Made by a program: the position numbers and the translations under genes. Below the pieces are notes generated by a model. The model searched no databases, was not told the DNA's origin, and was given only the letters and a program-made list of their open reading frames with translations. A stretch of DNA of 64,000 nucleotides. Source: Levilactobacillus fujinensis. Lineage in GTDB: Bacteria; Bacillota; Bacilli; Lactobacillales; Lactobacillaceae. Shown here piece by piece: positions 56,352 to 64,000 of this stretch; position 1 is the stretch's first letter, and each line of letters begins with the position of its first letter. The DNA lies in NCBI RefSeq assembly GCF_003946335.1, contig NZ_RHNX01000005.1, positions 1-64,000 of the forward strand, in the 5' to 3' direction.

Positions 56352-57662
56352 ATGGCTGCAAAGTGGGAAAAAAAGGGCACTAATCAAGGCGAACTGACCT
56401 TTGAAATTGCTCCTGATAAGATTAAAGAAGGCTTGGACAAAGCTTTCCAACAGACCAAGAAGAACCTGGCTGTTCCAGGATTCCGTAAGGGCCGTGTACC
56501 GCGTCAGATTTTCAACCAAATGTACGGTGAAGAAGCACTCTACCAAGATGCTTTAAACATTGTTTTACCAGAAGCTTACGATGCTGCTATTAAAGAAGCT
56601 GGCATCGAACCCGTTGACCAACCCCAAGTGGACGTTGAATCCATGGATAAGGGTAAGGCTTGGGTTCTGAAGGCTGTTGTTACGGTTAAGCCAGATGTTA
56701 AGCTAGGCGAATACAAGGGCTTGAGTGTTACGAAGCAAAATACTCGGGTTTACCAAAAAGACATCGATGCTGAATTAGAAAAGCAACGTCAACAACAAGC
56801 TGAATTAGTTTTGAAGGAAGACGAAGCTGCTGCTAAGGGCGATACTGTTGTGATCGACTTCGACGGTTACGTTGATGGCAAACAATTCGACGGTGGTAAG
56901 GCTGATAACTACTCTTTGGAATTAGGCTCTAACTCCTTCATTCCTGGTTTTGAAGACCAATTAATTGGTCACAAGGCTGGCGAAGATGTTGATGTTAAGG
57001 TTACTTTCCCTAAGGACTACCAAGCCGAAGACTTACGTGACAAGGAAGCAACCTTCAAGGTTACCATCCACGAAGTTAAGGAAAAGCAATTGCCTGAATT
57101 GGACGATGAATTCGCTAAGGATGTTGACGAAGAAGTTGACAGCTTGGAAGAATTACAAGCCAAGACTAAGGATAGCTTGAAGGATCAAAAGACGACTGCT
57201 GCGCACGATGCAATCGAAGACGAAGCCATTAGCGAAGCTGTTGACAACGCTGAAATTGCCGAAGTGCCAGAAGCCATGATCAAGGAAGATATCGATCGTC
57301 AAATGGATCAATACCTGGCTAACATGCAACAACAAGGTATCGAACCTAAGATGTACTTCCAATTGACTGGGACGACCCAAGACGACTTGCGTAAGCAATT
57401 CACTGACGGTGCTGAAAAGCGGGTTAAGACTAACCTGGTTCTGGAAGCCGTTGTTGACGCTGAAAAGATCGAACCAACGGAAGACGAAGTTAGTGCTGAA
57501 GTCAAGGATTTAGCTGGCCAATACGGTATGGAAGAAAGCGCCGTACGGAGTGCCCTTTCCGATGACATGTTAAAGCACGACATCGCTATCAAGAGTGCTG
57601 TTGACTTGATTGCTGATTCCGCTAAGCAAGACAAGAAGAAGGATGCCGAAGACGACGAGTAA
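56352..57662 (+). CDS. tig: Trigger factor (ribosome-associated chaperone)
   Basis: 436 aa. It binds nascent chains at the ribosome exit. The ribosome-docking signature [11 protein letters not shown] is near residues 40-50, the PPIase domain lies at about 160-245 ([20 protein letters not shown]), and the helical C-terminal arms follow. It ends in a Lys/Asp/Glu-rich tail. A GGAGG site precedes the ATG. The order tig-clpX-engB is the usual one in Firmicutes lacking lonA at this place. Confidence 0.98.
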   Translation: MAAKWEKKGTNQGELTFEIAPDKIKEGLDKAFQQTKKNLAVPGFRKGRVPRQIFNQMYGEEALYQDALNIVLPEAYDAAIKEAGIEPVDQPQVDVESMDKGKAWVLKAVVTVKPDVKLGEYKGLSVTKQNTRVYQKDIDAELEKQRQQQAELVLKEDEAAAKGDTVVIDFDGYVDGKQFDGGKADNYSLELGSNSFIPGFEDQLIGHKAGEDVDVKVTFPKDYQAEDLRDKEATFKVTIHEVKEKQLPELDDEFAKDVDEEVDSLEELQAKTKDSLKDQKTTAAHDAIEDEAISEAVDNAEIAEVPEAMIKEDIDRQMDQYLANMQQQGIEPKMYFQLTGTTQDDLRKQFTDGAEKRVKTNLVLEAVVDAEKIEPTEDEVSAEVKDLAGQYGMEESAVRSALSDDMLKHDIAIKSAVDLIADSAKQDKKKDAEDDE

Positions 57663-57683
57663 TCGTTAACTTACGACAACTTG

Positions 57684-57717
57684 ACCGGGATGACAGGCGG
57701 CTGTTGTCCCGGTTTTC
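57684..57717 (+). terminator. Rho-independent terminator of tig
   Basis: A 13-bp stem with two G-U pairs (57684-57696 with 57701-57713), GCGG loop, then TTTT. Confidence 0.85.
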
Positions 57718-57777
57718 GTATAAAGAAGTGCGGATTATCGGTGCCGAGGCGAAATAATTTTCTCGCGGCGTCAACTG

Positions 57778-57786
57778 TGGTATAGT
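57778..57786 (+). promoter_or_regulatory. Extended -10 promoter of clpX
   Basis: TGGTATAGT with TATAGT at 57781-57786; only a weak -35 (TTTTCT, 57758-57763) at 17 bases. Confidence 0.55.
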
Positions 57787-57874
57787 ACACGATTGATAGG
57801 TAATCTGGTTAGTTCGATGGGTTTACTGACCAAAATAATGTGTAAATAATTAGGCTTAAGCCTGGAGAGAAAGG

Positions 57875-59137
57875 GTGAGTTTATTGTTTGAAAACACCGA
57901 AACGAATGGCTCAGTAACTTGTTCATTCTGTGGTAAGTCACAGGATCAAGTTCAAAAGATTGTTGCCGGACCGGGTGTTTACATCTGTAATGAATGTATT
58001 GACCTGTGTAAGGAAATTATTGACGAAGAATTCAGCCAAGATGCCACACAAGAAACTTTAGAGGTACCAAAGCCAGTCGATATCGTTAAAACACTTAATC
58101 AATATGTAATTGGCCAAACTGAAGCCAAGCGGACCCTTTCCGTTGCGGTTTATAATCACTACAAGCGGGTCAATGAAATGGCACAGGCTGACGATGATGG
58201 TCCTGAGTTACAGAAGAGTAACATCGCCGTTATTGGACCAACTGGTTCTGGGAAGACTTACCTGGCGCAAAGCTTGGCAAAGATTCTCAACGTGCCGTTT
58301 GCCATTGCAGATGCCACGACGTTAACTGAAGCCGGCTATGTCGGTGAAGACGTCGAAAATATTCTTTTGAAGCTCCTACAAAATGCCGATTACGACGTTG
58401 ATCGGGCTGAAAAGGGCATTATCTACATCGATGAAATCGATAAGATTGCTAAGAAATCCGAAAACGTTTCGATTACGCGTGATGTTTCCGGTGAAGGGGT
58501 TCAACAGGCTCTTTTGAAGATCTTGGAAGGAACGATTGCTAACGTGCCGCCTCAGGGTGGTCGTAAGCATCCCCAACAAGAATTTATTCAAATCGATACT
58601 ACCAACATCTTATTCATCGTGGGTGGGGCGTTTGATGGTATTGACGGCATCGTTAAGCGGCGTTTGGGTGACCAAACGATTGGTTTTGGTGCCGACACCA
58701 AGGAGCAAAACGTACTGGCTTCAGGTGATAGTATGATGCAACACATCATCCCAGAGGACCTTTTGCAGTTCGGATTGATTCCTGAATTTATTGGGCGGTT
58801 GCCAATCTTAACGGCTTTGGAAAAGCTTGACGAAAACGATTTGGTTCGGATTTTAACGGAACCTAAGAACGCTTTGGTCAAGCAGTATGAGAAGCTGTTG
58901 TCTTTGGATGGTGTGGAACTTCAATTCCAGCCCGCTGCACTGCGTGAAATGGCTAAACTAGCAATTTCACGGAATACTGGTGCCCGGGGGTTGCGGTCGA
59001 TCATTGAAGACGTCATGCGTGACATCATGTTTGACTTGCCAAGCCGTAACGACGTGGAGAAGGTCATCATTACCGCTCAAACGGTAACGGATCATGCCGA
59101 ACCAGAATTAGTTTTGAAGGATCAAAAGGCGTCATAA
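57875..59137 (+). CDS. clpX: ClpX, ATP-binding subunit of the Clp protease
   Basis: 420 aa from GTG 57875 (GGAGAG at 57864-57869). TTG 57884, giving MFENTETNG, is a good alternative that matches homologues better. Zinc-finger domain CSFCGK...CNECIDLC near residues 17-45, Walker A GPTGSGKT near 114-121, Walker [10 protein letters not shown] near 181-189, and the RLG-type and IGF-like GFGADTKE loops. It unfolds substrates for ClpP. Followed by a terminator. Confidence 0.97.
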   Translation: MSLLFENTETNGSVTCSFCGKSQDQVQKIVAGPGVYICNECIDLCKEIIDEEFSQDATQETLEVPKPVDIVKTLNQYVIGQTEAKRTLSVAVYNHYKRVNEMAQADDDGPELQKSNIAVIGPTGSGKTYLAQSLAKILNVPFAIADATTLTEAGYVGEDVENILLKLLQNADYDVDRAEKGIIYIDEIDKIAKKSENVSITRDVSGEGVQQALLKILEGTIANVPPQGGRKHPQQEFIQIDTTNILFIVGGAFDGIDGIVKRRLGDQTIGFGADTKEQNVLASGDSMMQHIIPEDLLQFGLIPEFIGRLPILTALEKLDENDLVRILTEPKNALVKQYEKLLSLDGVELQFQPAALREMAKLAISRNTGARGLRSIIEDVMRDIMFDLPSRNDVEKVIITAQTVTDHAEPELVLKDQKAS

Positions 59138-59151
59138 TTTTAGTGACGGGA

Positions 59152-59180
59152 AAAGATCAGCTGTGGCTGGTCTTTTTTTA
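59152..59180 (+). terminator. Rho-independent terminator of clpX
   Basis: AAAGATCAGC (59152-59161) pairs with GCTGGTCTTT (59166-59175, one G-U), then a T run. Confidence 0.88.
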
Positions 59181-59278
59181 ATGAACTTGTAAAGTAGGGT
59201 AAGGGCAATAAGTTTGTAAGCTGTATAAGTGCTAATAATAGTGAAACGAGTTTGCCTTGGATTAGGCACTAAGATTAT

Positions 59279-59385
59279 CCGACCAATTTAGGGCAATCAA
59301 CTAAGTTGGTCGGCAGATGTGGGCTGGAACCGGGTGAAGACAACTTAAGACCGCGAAAATACCGAGTCTTCAACCTCATCTTTAG
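59279..59385. repeat. Intergenic repeat, copy E (middle module with hairpin)
   Basis: It opens with a 13-bp hairpin (59279-59291 with 59301-59313, one G-U). GGGCTGGAACCGGG and the segment CGAAAATACCGAGTCT match 4786-4835 of copy A (GGGCTGGAACGG, CGAAAATGCCAAGCCT). The remaining part of the 390-base gap before engB shows no gene. Confidence 0.55.
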
Positions 59386-59528
59386 AAATTAATTTAAAAA
59401 CAACTAAAAGACCGGATGCACTGCTTTTGAACCGTTTTCCAAGCGTTCAGCAATCAAGAACAGACTGCTGTCACTGGAAATTCTGTGTTAGAATGGTGAA
59501 AGATATTTTGGAGAGGATGGCACAACTA

Positions 59529-60122
59529 ATGGAAGTAAATCACGTGGAATTAGTCATGAGTGCGGTTGACCCCGTACAATATCCAACGACGGGGTACCCA
59601 GAAATCGCCTTTGTTGGGCGGTCTAATGTGGGGAAGTCGTCACTGACTAATGTCCTCATCAATCGACGTTCGTACGCTCGGACCTCGAGTCAACCAGGTA
59701 AGACCCAAACCCTTAACTTTTATAACGTAGAGGATCAACTCTACTTTGTCGATGTTCCTGGCTACGGTTACGCAAAGGTTTCCAAGTCAGAACGTGAGAA
59801 GTGGGGCCAAATGATTGAGACGTATCTGACGCAACGCGACCAACTGCGTGGTGTTGTTTCATTAATTGATGCCCGTCACGCGCCGACTGCGGATGACATT
59901 CAAATGTACCAATGGCTAGCCTACTATGACTTACCAACGTTGATCGTTGCAACTAAGAGTGACAAGATTGCGCGCGGTAAGTGGAATCAGGCTATTAGCC
60001 AAATTAAAAAATCCATGGGCTTGCAGAACACCAACAACATCATTATGTTCTCGGCCCCCAAAAAGATTGGCAAGGATGCCGTCTGGAATTGGATCGAAGA
60101 ACAAGCCTTTGGGGAGGAATAA
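59529..60122 (+). CDS. engB: Ribosome biogenesis GTPase EngB/YsxC
   Basis: 197 aa from ATG 59529 ([13 protein letters not shown]), matching homologue starts; ATG 59517 abuts the GGAGAGG site and longer in-frame extensions are rejected. It is an essential GTPase for 50S subunit assembly. G1 GRSNVGKSS near residues 31-39, G3 DVPGYGYAK near 75-83, G4 TKSDK near 144-148. It is followed 2 bases later by a MazG-like gene. Confidence 0.95.
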   Translation: MEVNHVELVMSAVDPVQYPTTGYPEIAFVGRSNVGKSSLTNVLINRRSYARTSSQPGKTQTLNFYNVEDQLYFVDVPGYGYAKVSKSEREKWGQMIETYLTQRDQLRGVVSLIDARHAPTADDIQMYQWLAYYDLPTLIVATKSDKIARGKWNQAISQIKKSMGLQNTNNIIMFSAPKKIGKDAVWNWIEEQAFGEE

Positions 60123-60124
60123 AC

Positions 60125-60424
60125 GTGGAATTTAATGATTATCAAAAAGCTGCTAACCGGACGTTGTACGGTAATGAGCAGGTTCTAACGAATTGTGCAC
60201 TAGGCCTAGCTGGTGAATCTGGTCAAGTCGTTGAGCTGGTCAAACGCTATACCTTTCATGGTAAGGACCTCGATCATGATGCACTCGTCAAGGAAATGGG
60301 CGATGTGTTGTGGTATCTGAGTCAAATCGCCCAGTGGGCAGACATTGACTTTGATGAGGTGGCTCAAGATAACATTAAGCGACTGAACGAGCGTTATCCA
60401 CATGGATTTCAACCAACCCGATAA
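60125..60424 (+). CDS. MazG-like nucleotide pyrophosphohydrolase
   Basis: 99 aa from GTG 60125 with GGGGAGGA at 60111-60118. It has the all-alpha NTP pyrophosphatase pattern: LGLAGESGQVVELVKR near residues 27-42 and KEMGDVLWYLSQIA near 57-70, providing the Glu/Asp metal ligands (ExxE...ExxD). It probably hydrolyses a non-standard or surplus NTP. Two bases after engB, so co-transcribed, ending at a shared terminator with the convergent small gene. Confidence 0.9.
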   Translation: MEFNDYQKAANRTLYGNEQVLTNCALGLAGESGQVVELVKRYTFHGKDLDHDALVKEMGDVLWYLSQIAQWADIDFDEVAQDNIKRLNERYPHGFQPTR

Positions 60425-60429
60425 AAATT

Positions 60430-60470
60430 AAAAGGGGCCCACGGCGATGTTGTCGTGAGTCCCTTTTGTT
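60430..60470. terminator. Bidirectional terminator after the MazG-like gene
   Basis: AAAAGGG-gcc-CACG pairs with CGTG-agt-CCCTTTT; T run on plus and A run upstream give termination in both directions between convergent genes. Confidence 0.75.
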
Positions 60471-60658
60471 TAGTCTGTGGCGTGGTCTTTGTCGAGTTTA
60501 GTCTGGTCTTCCTTGGTTAGACCTTTGGGCCGCTTGTCGTCCTTGTGGGCGTCTTGACGCTTGAGAAACTTGTCACGCTTAACGTCGGTGGGGTCCATTT
60601 GAGCAAACTTACCGAACATGGAGTCCAAGTCATCTTGTCGTTTAACTTTAAGTGCCAA
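60470..60658 (-). CDS. Small basic protein of unknown function
   Basis: 62 aa if started at TTG 60658 (MALKVKRQDDLDSMF), 8 bases after a perfect AGGAGG; the longer frame from 60685 would read through that site. More than a third of the residues are Lys, Arg or Asp (KRDKFLKRQDAHKDDKRPKG), so it should be highly soluble and possibly disordered. No motif recognised. The strong ribosome site supports it as a real gene; function unknown. Confidence 0.7.
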   Translation of the reverse strand: MALKVKRQDDLDSMFGKFAQMDPTDVKRDKFLKRQDAHKDDKRPKGLTKEDQTKLDKDHATD

Positions 60659-60769
60659 TTCAGCCACCTCCTTGCTTGTTTGCAATTATCATAGCAGAAT
60701 TATGGTCGTTTGTCATTTTTCGGCTAGGTTTCGAACGGTGGCTGATTAAATTTGCAACTATTGAGCTTC

Positions 60770-61110
60770 AAGCTGAAGGTTGAAAAGTTCCCAAATACTC
60801 ATCATGACGGTTATCACAACGATATGGAGACTAAAATTGGACAACGTCGCTCAAACATCGCCTTACCGGTCAGTAGATAAGGGCTGAAAACCGGGCGGAT
60901 GCTACCTACCTTGACATAGTTAGTTTGAGGCAACACAGCTTATGCCTGCTAGAAACGCTGCTGAATTACGCTTAAGCTTTAGCAACCACTTGAGATTCAG
61001 TGATTGAAATCGACATGCACAATCAGAGCCGGAGTGCGGCCGTTGCCATTCATTTAGCGGTGACAATTTCTACGGTTACAAGAGTAAGGTGAATATTTTG
61101 GCTTTCAATC
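60770..61110. repeat. Intergenic repeat, copy B (most complete)
   Basis: This fills most of the 550-base gap before uvrC. Its left part (60778-60845) matches copy C, the middle (60863-61040) matches copies A and E, and the right part (61057-61106) matches copy D, so it links all five sites into one family. No open reading frame is seen. Confidence 0.7.
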
Positions 61111-61143
61111 TCGCAGCTTCAAGTAGGTTAGGGAGTGAATTGC

Positions 61144-61180
61144 TTGCACCAAACACGCATTCGGCTTATACTTTATAAGC
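61144..61180 (+). promoter_or_regulatory. Promoter of uvrC with palindrome over the -10
   Basis: TTGCAC (61144-61149), 17-base spacer, TATACT (61167-61172). GCTTATA-CTT-TATAAGC (61164-61180) is a perfect inverted repeat covering the -10 box and could be an operator. Confidence 0.7.
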
Positions 61181-61211
61181 TATTTATTGGACGAAACGGG
61201 AGGGATGCGCC

Positions 61212-63029
61212 TTGGCATCAGAGTATCTAGAACATAAGCTGGCATTATTGCCAGGACTTCCCGGCTGTTACCTCATGAAGAATATTAACAGCCAGATTAT
61301 TTACGTGGGGAAGGCAAAGAATTTAAAGAATCGGGTCCGCTCTTACTTTAAAAGTAGTCATACTGGGAAGACTGCGCAATTAGTCAGCGAAATTGTGGAC
61401 TTCGAGACGATCATTACGTCGACCGACAAGGAAGCGTTTTTGCTTGAAATTACGCTGATTCAAAAGCACCAACCTTACTTTAATATCAAGCTTAAGCGGG
61501 GAACGGGATATCCCTACATTAAGATTACGAATGAACGTGATCCCCAGCTTATCTTGGTCAGTAACATCAAGAAAGATGGGGCATACTATTTTGGGCCTTA
61601 TCCCAACGTGTATGCGGCTGAAGAAACGATTCACTTTCTTCAGAAGGTTTATCCTTTACGGCGATGTACCGGATTTCAAGGCCGCCCATGTCTGTACTAT
61701 CACATGGGCCAGTGCTTGGGTGCCTGTTTCAAGGAAGTTCCAGAAGAGGCGTACGCCAAGCAGATTCGTAAGATCAAGTCCTTCTTGAATGGAAACGTGG
61801 GTCGGGCCGAAAAAGAATTGACGACCCGGATGAACAAGGCAGCGGCCGACATGGAATATGAGCGGGCTGCAGATCTGCGAGACCAGATTCGTTACATTGA
61901 AGCCACGGTTGAAAAACAAAAGATCATTTCCAACGACAGTACACCGCGGGATATCTTCAATTTCTACTTGGATAAGGGCTGGTTGTCGATTCAGGTCTTT
62001 TTCATTCGGCAGGCCCGGTTGATGAAACGGGAGAAGCGTCTCTTTCCAATCGTGAACACTGCAGAGGAGGAATTGGCTAGTTTTATCGTTCAATTTTATC
62101 AGCGAAAGAACACGGTTTTGCCGCGGGAAATTCTAGTACCCAGTAGTATTGACGGGGATGTCATTGAGGAAATTCTGCATGTGCCGGTGCGGACGCCACA
62201 ACGTGGGACTAAGCGTGATTTGCTTGAAATGGCTGGGAAAAATTCCCGACTTGTTTTGGAGGAAAAATTCCGACTGCTTGAACTAGATGAAAGCAAGACA
62301 ACGGGTGCCATGCAGGAAATTACCGATGCTTTGGGAATTGCGCCCGGACATAAAATCGAAGCTTTTGACCATTCGCACATTCAGGGGGCCGATTTGGTTT
62401 CAGCAATGGTAGTCTTCATAGATGGTCAGCCCAATAAGAAGTTATATCGAAAATATAAATTGCGGACAGTCGACCATGCTGACGAAACGGCTAGCACGTT
62501 GGAAGTTATTCGGCGCCGGTACACGCGTTTGCTGAAGGAACATGGTCAGATGCCAGATCTCATCTTGATGGATGGTGGGGATATTCAGATGAACGCAGTC
62601 AAGGAAGTGCTTGAAGACGAACTGGACCTGCACATTCCGGTTGCTGGGATGGTTAAAAATGATCATCATAAGACGGCTGACTTGTTATTTGGTCCGGATG
62701 ATCACCACATTCAATTGGATCCAAAGAGTCAGGGATTTTACCTGGTACAGCGGATTCAAGATGAGGTTCACCGGTTTGCGATTACCTTCCATCGACAAGT
62801 TCATTCCAAACATTCGTTGAGTTCACGATTGGACCTGATTCCCGGTGTTGGTCCCAAGACGCGGAATAAACTGTTGCGTAAATTTGGTTCCACTAAGAAA
62901 ATCAGTGAGGCTAGTATCGATGATTTACGGGGACTGGGCATTAGCAAAGAGGTCGCTCAGACCGTTCACATTACGTTGTCAGCGGAGACGGCGGAAATCA
63001 AAAGTCCGCGGACCCCATCCCAACTTTGA
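61212..63029 (+). CDS. uvrC: Excinuclease ABC subunit C
   Basis: 605 aa starting at TTG 61212 with GGGAGGG 7 bases upstream. It makes both cuts in nucleotide excision repair. Order: GIY-YIG nuclease (GCYLMKNINSQIIYVGKAKN, residues 17-36), Cys-rich loop (CTGFQGRPCLYYHMGQCLGAC), UVR helical domain near 205-230 that contacts UvrB, RNase H-like nuclease domain (DHSHIQGADLVSAMVVF near 385), and two C-terminal HhH motifs (LIPGVGPKTRNKLLRKFG). Complete and full length. Confidence 0.97.
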   Translation: MASEYLEHKLALLPGLPGCYLMKNINSQIIYVGKAKNLKNRVRSYFKSSHTGKTAQLVSEIVDFETIITSTDKEAFLLEITLIQKHQPYFNIKLKRGTGYPYIKITNERDPQLILVSNIKKDGAYYFGPYPNVYAAEETIHFLQKVYPLRRCTGFQGRPCLYYHMGQCLGACFKEVPEEAYAKQIRKIKSFLNGNVGRAEKELTTRMNKAAADMEYERAADLRDQIRYIEATVEKQKIISNDSTPRDIFNFYLDKGWLSIQVFFIRQARLMKREKRLFPIVNTAEEELASFIVQFYQRKNTVLPREILVPSSIDGDVIEEILHVPVRTPQRGTKRDLLEMAGKNSRLVLEEKFRLLELDESKTTGAMQEITDALGIAPGHKIEAFDHSHIQGADLVSAMVVFIDGQPNKKLYRKYKLRTVDHADETASTLEVIRRRYTRLLKEHGQMPDLILMDGGDIQMNAVKEVLEDELDLHIPVAGMVKNDHHKTADLLFGPDDHHIQLDPKSQGFYLVQRIQDEVHRFAITFHRQVHSKHSLSSRLDLIPGVGPKTRNKLLRKFGSTKKISEASIDDLRGLGISKEVAQTVHITLSAETAEIKSPRTPSQL

Positions 63030-63054
63030 CGTGACACCCATTTGTCGGTATACT
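63026..63054 (+). promoter_or_regulatory. Promoter of obg overlapping the uvrC stop
   Basis: TTGACG (63026-63031), 17-base spacer, TATACT (63049-63054). The -35 box contains the TGA stop of uvrC (63027-63029). Confidence 0.75.
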
Positions 63055-63113
63055 AGCAGGAGTCGAATTGAGAAAGCAGCGCAGGCTGGTTTAGAAAACG
63101 AGGAATAAAAAAT

Positions 63114-64000
63114 ATGTTTGTAGATCAAGTTAAAATTAGCGTTAAGGCTGGTAACGGTGGCGACGGAATGGTTGCTTTCCGGCGTGAAAAATTTGTGCCT
63201 AACGGTGGACCAGCTGGTGGTGACGGTGGTCGCGGTGGAAACATCGTCTTCGCCGTTGATGAAGGTTTGCGGACACTGATGGATTTCCGGTATCAACGGA
63301 AGTTTAAGGCCAAGCACGGTGGCAATGGGGGTATCAAGCAGATGACTGGTCGCGGTGCCGAGGATACGATTATTAACGTACCTCAAGGAACAACGATCAT
63401 TAATGCCGAGACGGAACAGGTCATGGGGGACTTAGTAGCTCCCGACGACTCGGTCATTATCGCACATGGTGGTCGCGGTGGTCGTGGTAACATTCATTTC
63501 GCATCCCCTAAGAATCCCGCACCAGAAATTGCTGAAAATGGGGAACCAGGACAGGAATTTGAAATTCGGTTGGAATTAAAAGTTTTGGCCGATGTTGGCC
63601 TGGTTGGTTTCCCATCCGTTGGGAAGTCAACATTACTCGCCACAGTTACTAGTGCCAAGCCTAAGATTGCGGAATACCATTTCACGACGTTAGTTCCTAA
63701 TCTAGGGATGGTGCGTTTGCCAGATGGTCGTGACTTTGTAATGGCTGATTTGCCTGGACTGATTGAGGGGGCCGCTACCGGTGTTGGATTAGGATTCCAA
63801 TTCTTACGGCACGTTGAACGGACCCGGGTCATTCTCCACTTGATCGATATGAGTGGGTTGGAAGGCCGTGATCCTTACGAAGACTTTGAAAAAATCAATC
63901 AAGAATTGATGACGTACGATCCAGATATCCTCAAACGGCCCCAAATCGTGGTGGCTAATAAGATGGATATGCCAGATTCTGCGGATAATTTAGCCCAATT
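63114..64000 (+). CDS. obg: GTPase Obg/CgtA (5' part, cut by the window end)
   Basis: About 295 codons are present; the gene runs off the right edge. The N-terminal glycine-rich Obg fold ([24 protein letters not shown]) covers residues 1-158, followed by the GTPase domain: G1 GFPSVGKST near 165-173, G3 DLPGLIEGA near 212-220, and NKMD (G4) at the very end near 283-286. It is an essential ribosome-assembly and stress GTPase. ACGAGGA precedes ATG 63114. Confidence 0.97.
   Translation, partial: MFVDQVKISVKAGNGGDGMVAFRREKFVPNGGPAGGDGGRGGNIVFAVDEGLRTLMDFRYQRKFKAKHGGNGGIKQMTGRGAEDTIINVPQGTTIINAETEQVMGDLVAPDDSVIIAHGGRGGRGNIHFASPKNPAPEIAENGEPGQEFEIRLELKVLADVGLVGFPSVGKSTLLATVTSAKPKIAEYHFTTLVPNLGMVRLPDGRDFVMADLPGLIEGAATGVGLGFQFLRHVERTRVILHLIDMSGLEGRDPYEDFEKINQELMTYDPDILKRPQIVVANKMDMPDSADNLAQ

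Overview
The window reads as chromosomal DNA of a low-to-medium GC Firmicute of the family Lactobacillaceae. The closest fit, by recall of protein sequences and not by search, is a Levilactobacillus/Lactiplantibacillus-like organism. The evidence is gene order shared with Bacillus and Lactobacillus (rpoY-rnjA, tig-clpX-engB, comEA-comEB-comEC-holA-rpsT, rpsO-rnjB, ylbG-rsmD-coaD-ylbL), strong Shine-Dalgarno sequences, several TTG/GTG starts, and sigma-A type promoters with 17-base spacers. No rRNA, tRNA, CRISPR array, prophage or insertion sequence was recognised. The window opens in non-coding DNA and ends inside obg.

Layout. 0.2-3.2 kb: minus-strand operon for an ABC-2 type exporter (ATPase and two permeases) followed by a NUDIX hydrolase. 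3.5-10.2 kb: mnmA, a histidine phosphatase, a TPR protein, recD2 and a divergent PRPP synthetase paralogue. 10.3-15.4 kb: a minus-strand amino-acid ABC permease and binding lipoprotein without an ATPase, then an amidase paired with an oligopeptide-binding lipoprotein. 15.6-22.7 kb: carbohydrate genes (murQ, aldo/keto reductase, LacI-type regulator, ribokinase, transketolase). 23.2-27.8 kb: cell-wall and surface genes (a frameshifted NlpC/P60 endopeptidase, a secreted DUF1002 protein, a secreted LysM-NlpC/P60 hydrolase) and a small unknown protein. 27.8-32.5 kb: lipid kinase, rpoY-rnjA, a membrane-anchored unknown and def.

32.8-37.8 kb: pyruvate dehydrogenase operon pdhABCD. 38.3-42.3 kb: a degenerate lactate-dehydrogenase-like protein translationally coupled to a UPF0223 protein and an inositol-monophosphatase-family enzyme, then typA. 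42.4-46 kb: ftsW, ylbG, rsmD, coaD and the PDZ-Lon protease ylbL. 46.2-50.7 kb: late competence genes comEA/EB/EC and holA. 50.8-57.7 kb: rpsT, rpsO, rnjB, a TPR-like unknown, tuf and tig. 57.8-64 kb: clpX, engB, a MazG-like protein, a small basic protein, uvrC and the 5' part of obg.

Most of the window is housekeeping: translation, RNA decay (both RNase J paralogues), protein folding, repair, division, and pyruvate and pentose metabolism. I found no clear undescribed multi-gene system. The points most worth following are: a G9 tract that puts the NlpC/P60 gene out of frame; an LDH-fold protein that has lost its catalytic and NAD-binding motifs; a PRPP synthetase paralogue with altered catalytic and phosphate-binding loops; and a family of diverged, hairpin-bearing intergenic repeats (five copies or part-copies). 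Where an upstream in-frame codon extends an ORF, starts were moved to the codon with a properly spaced Shine-Dalgarno sequence; each case is stated.
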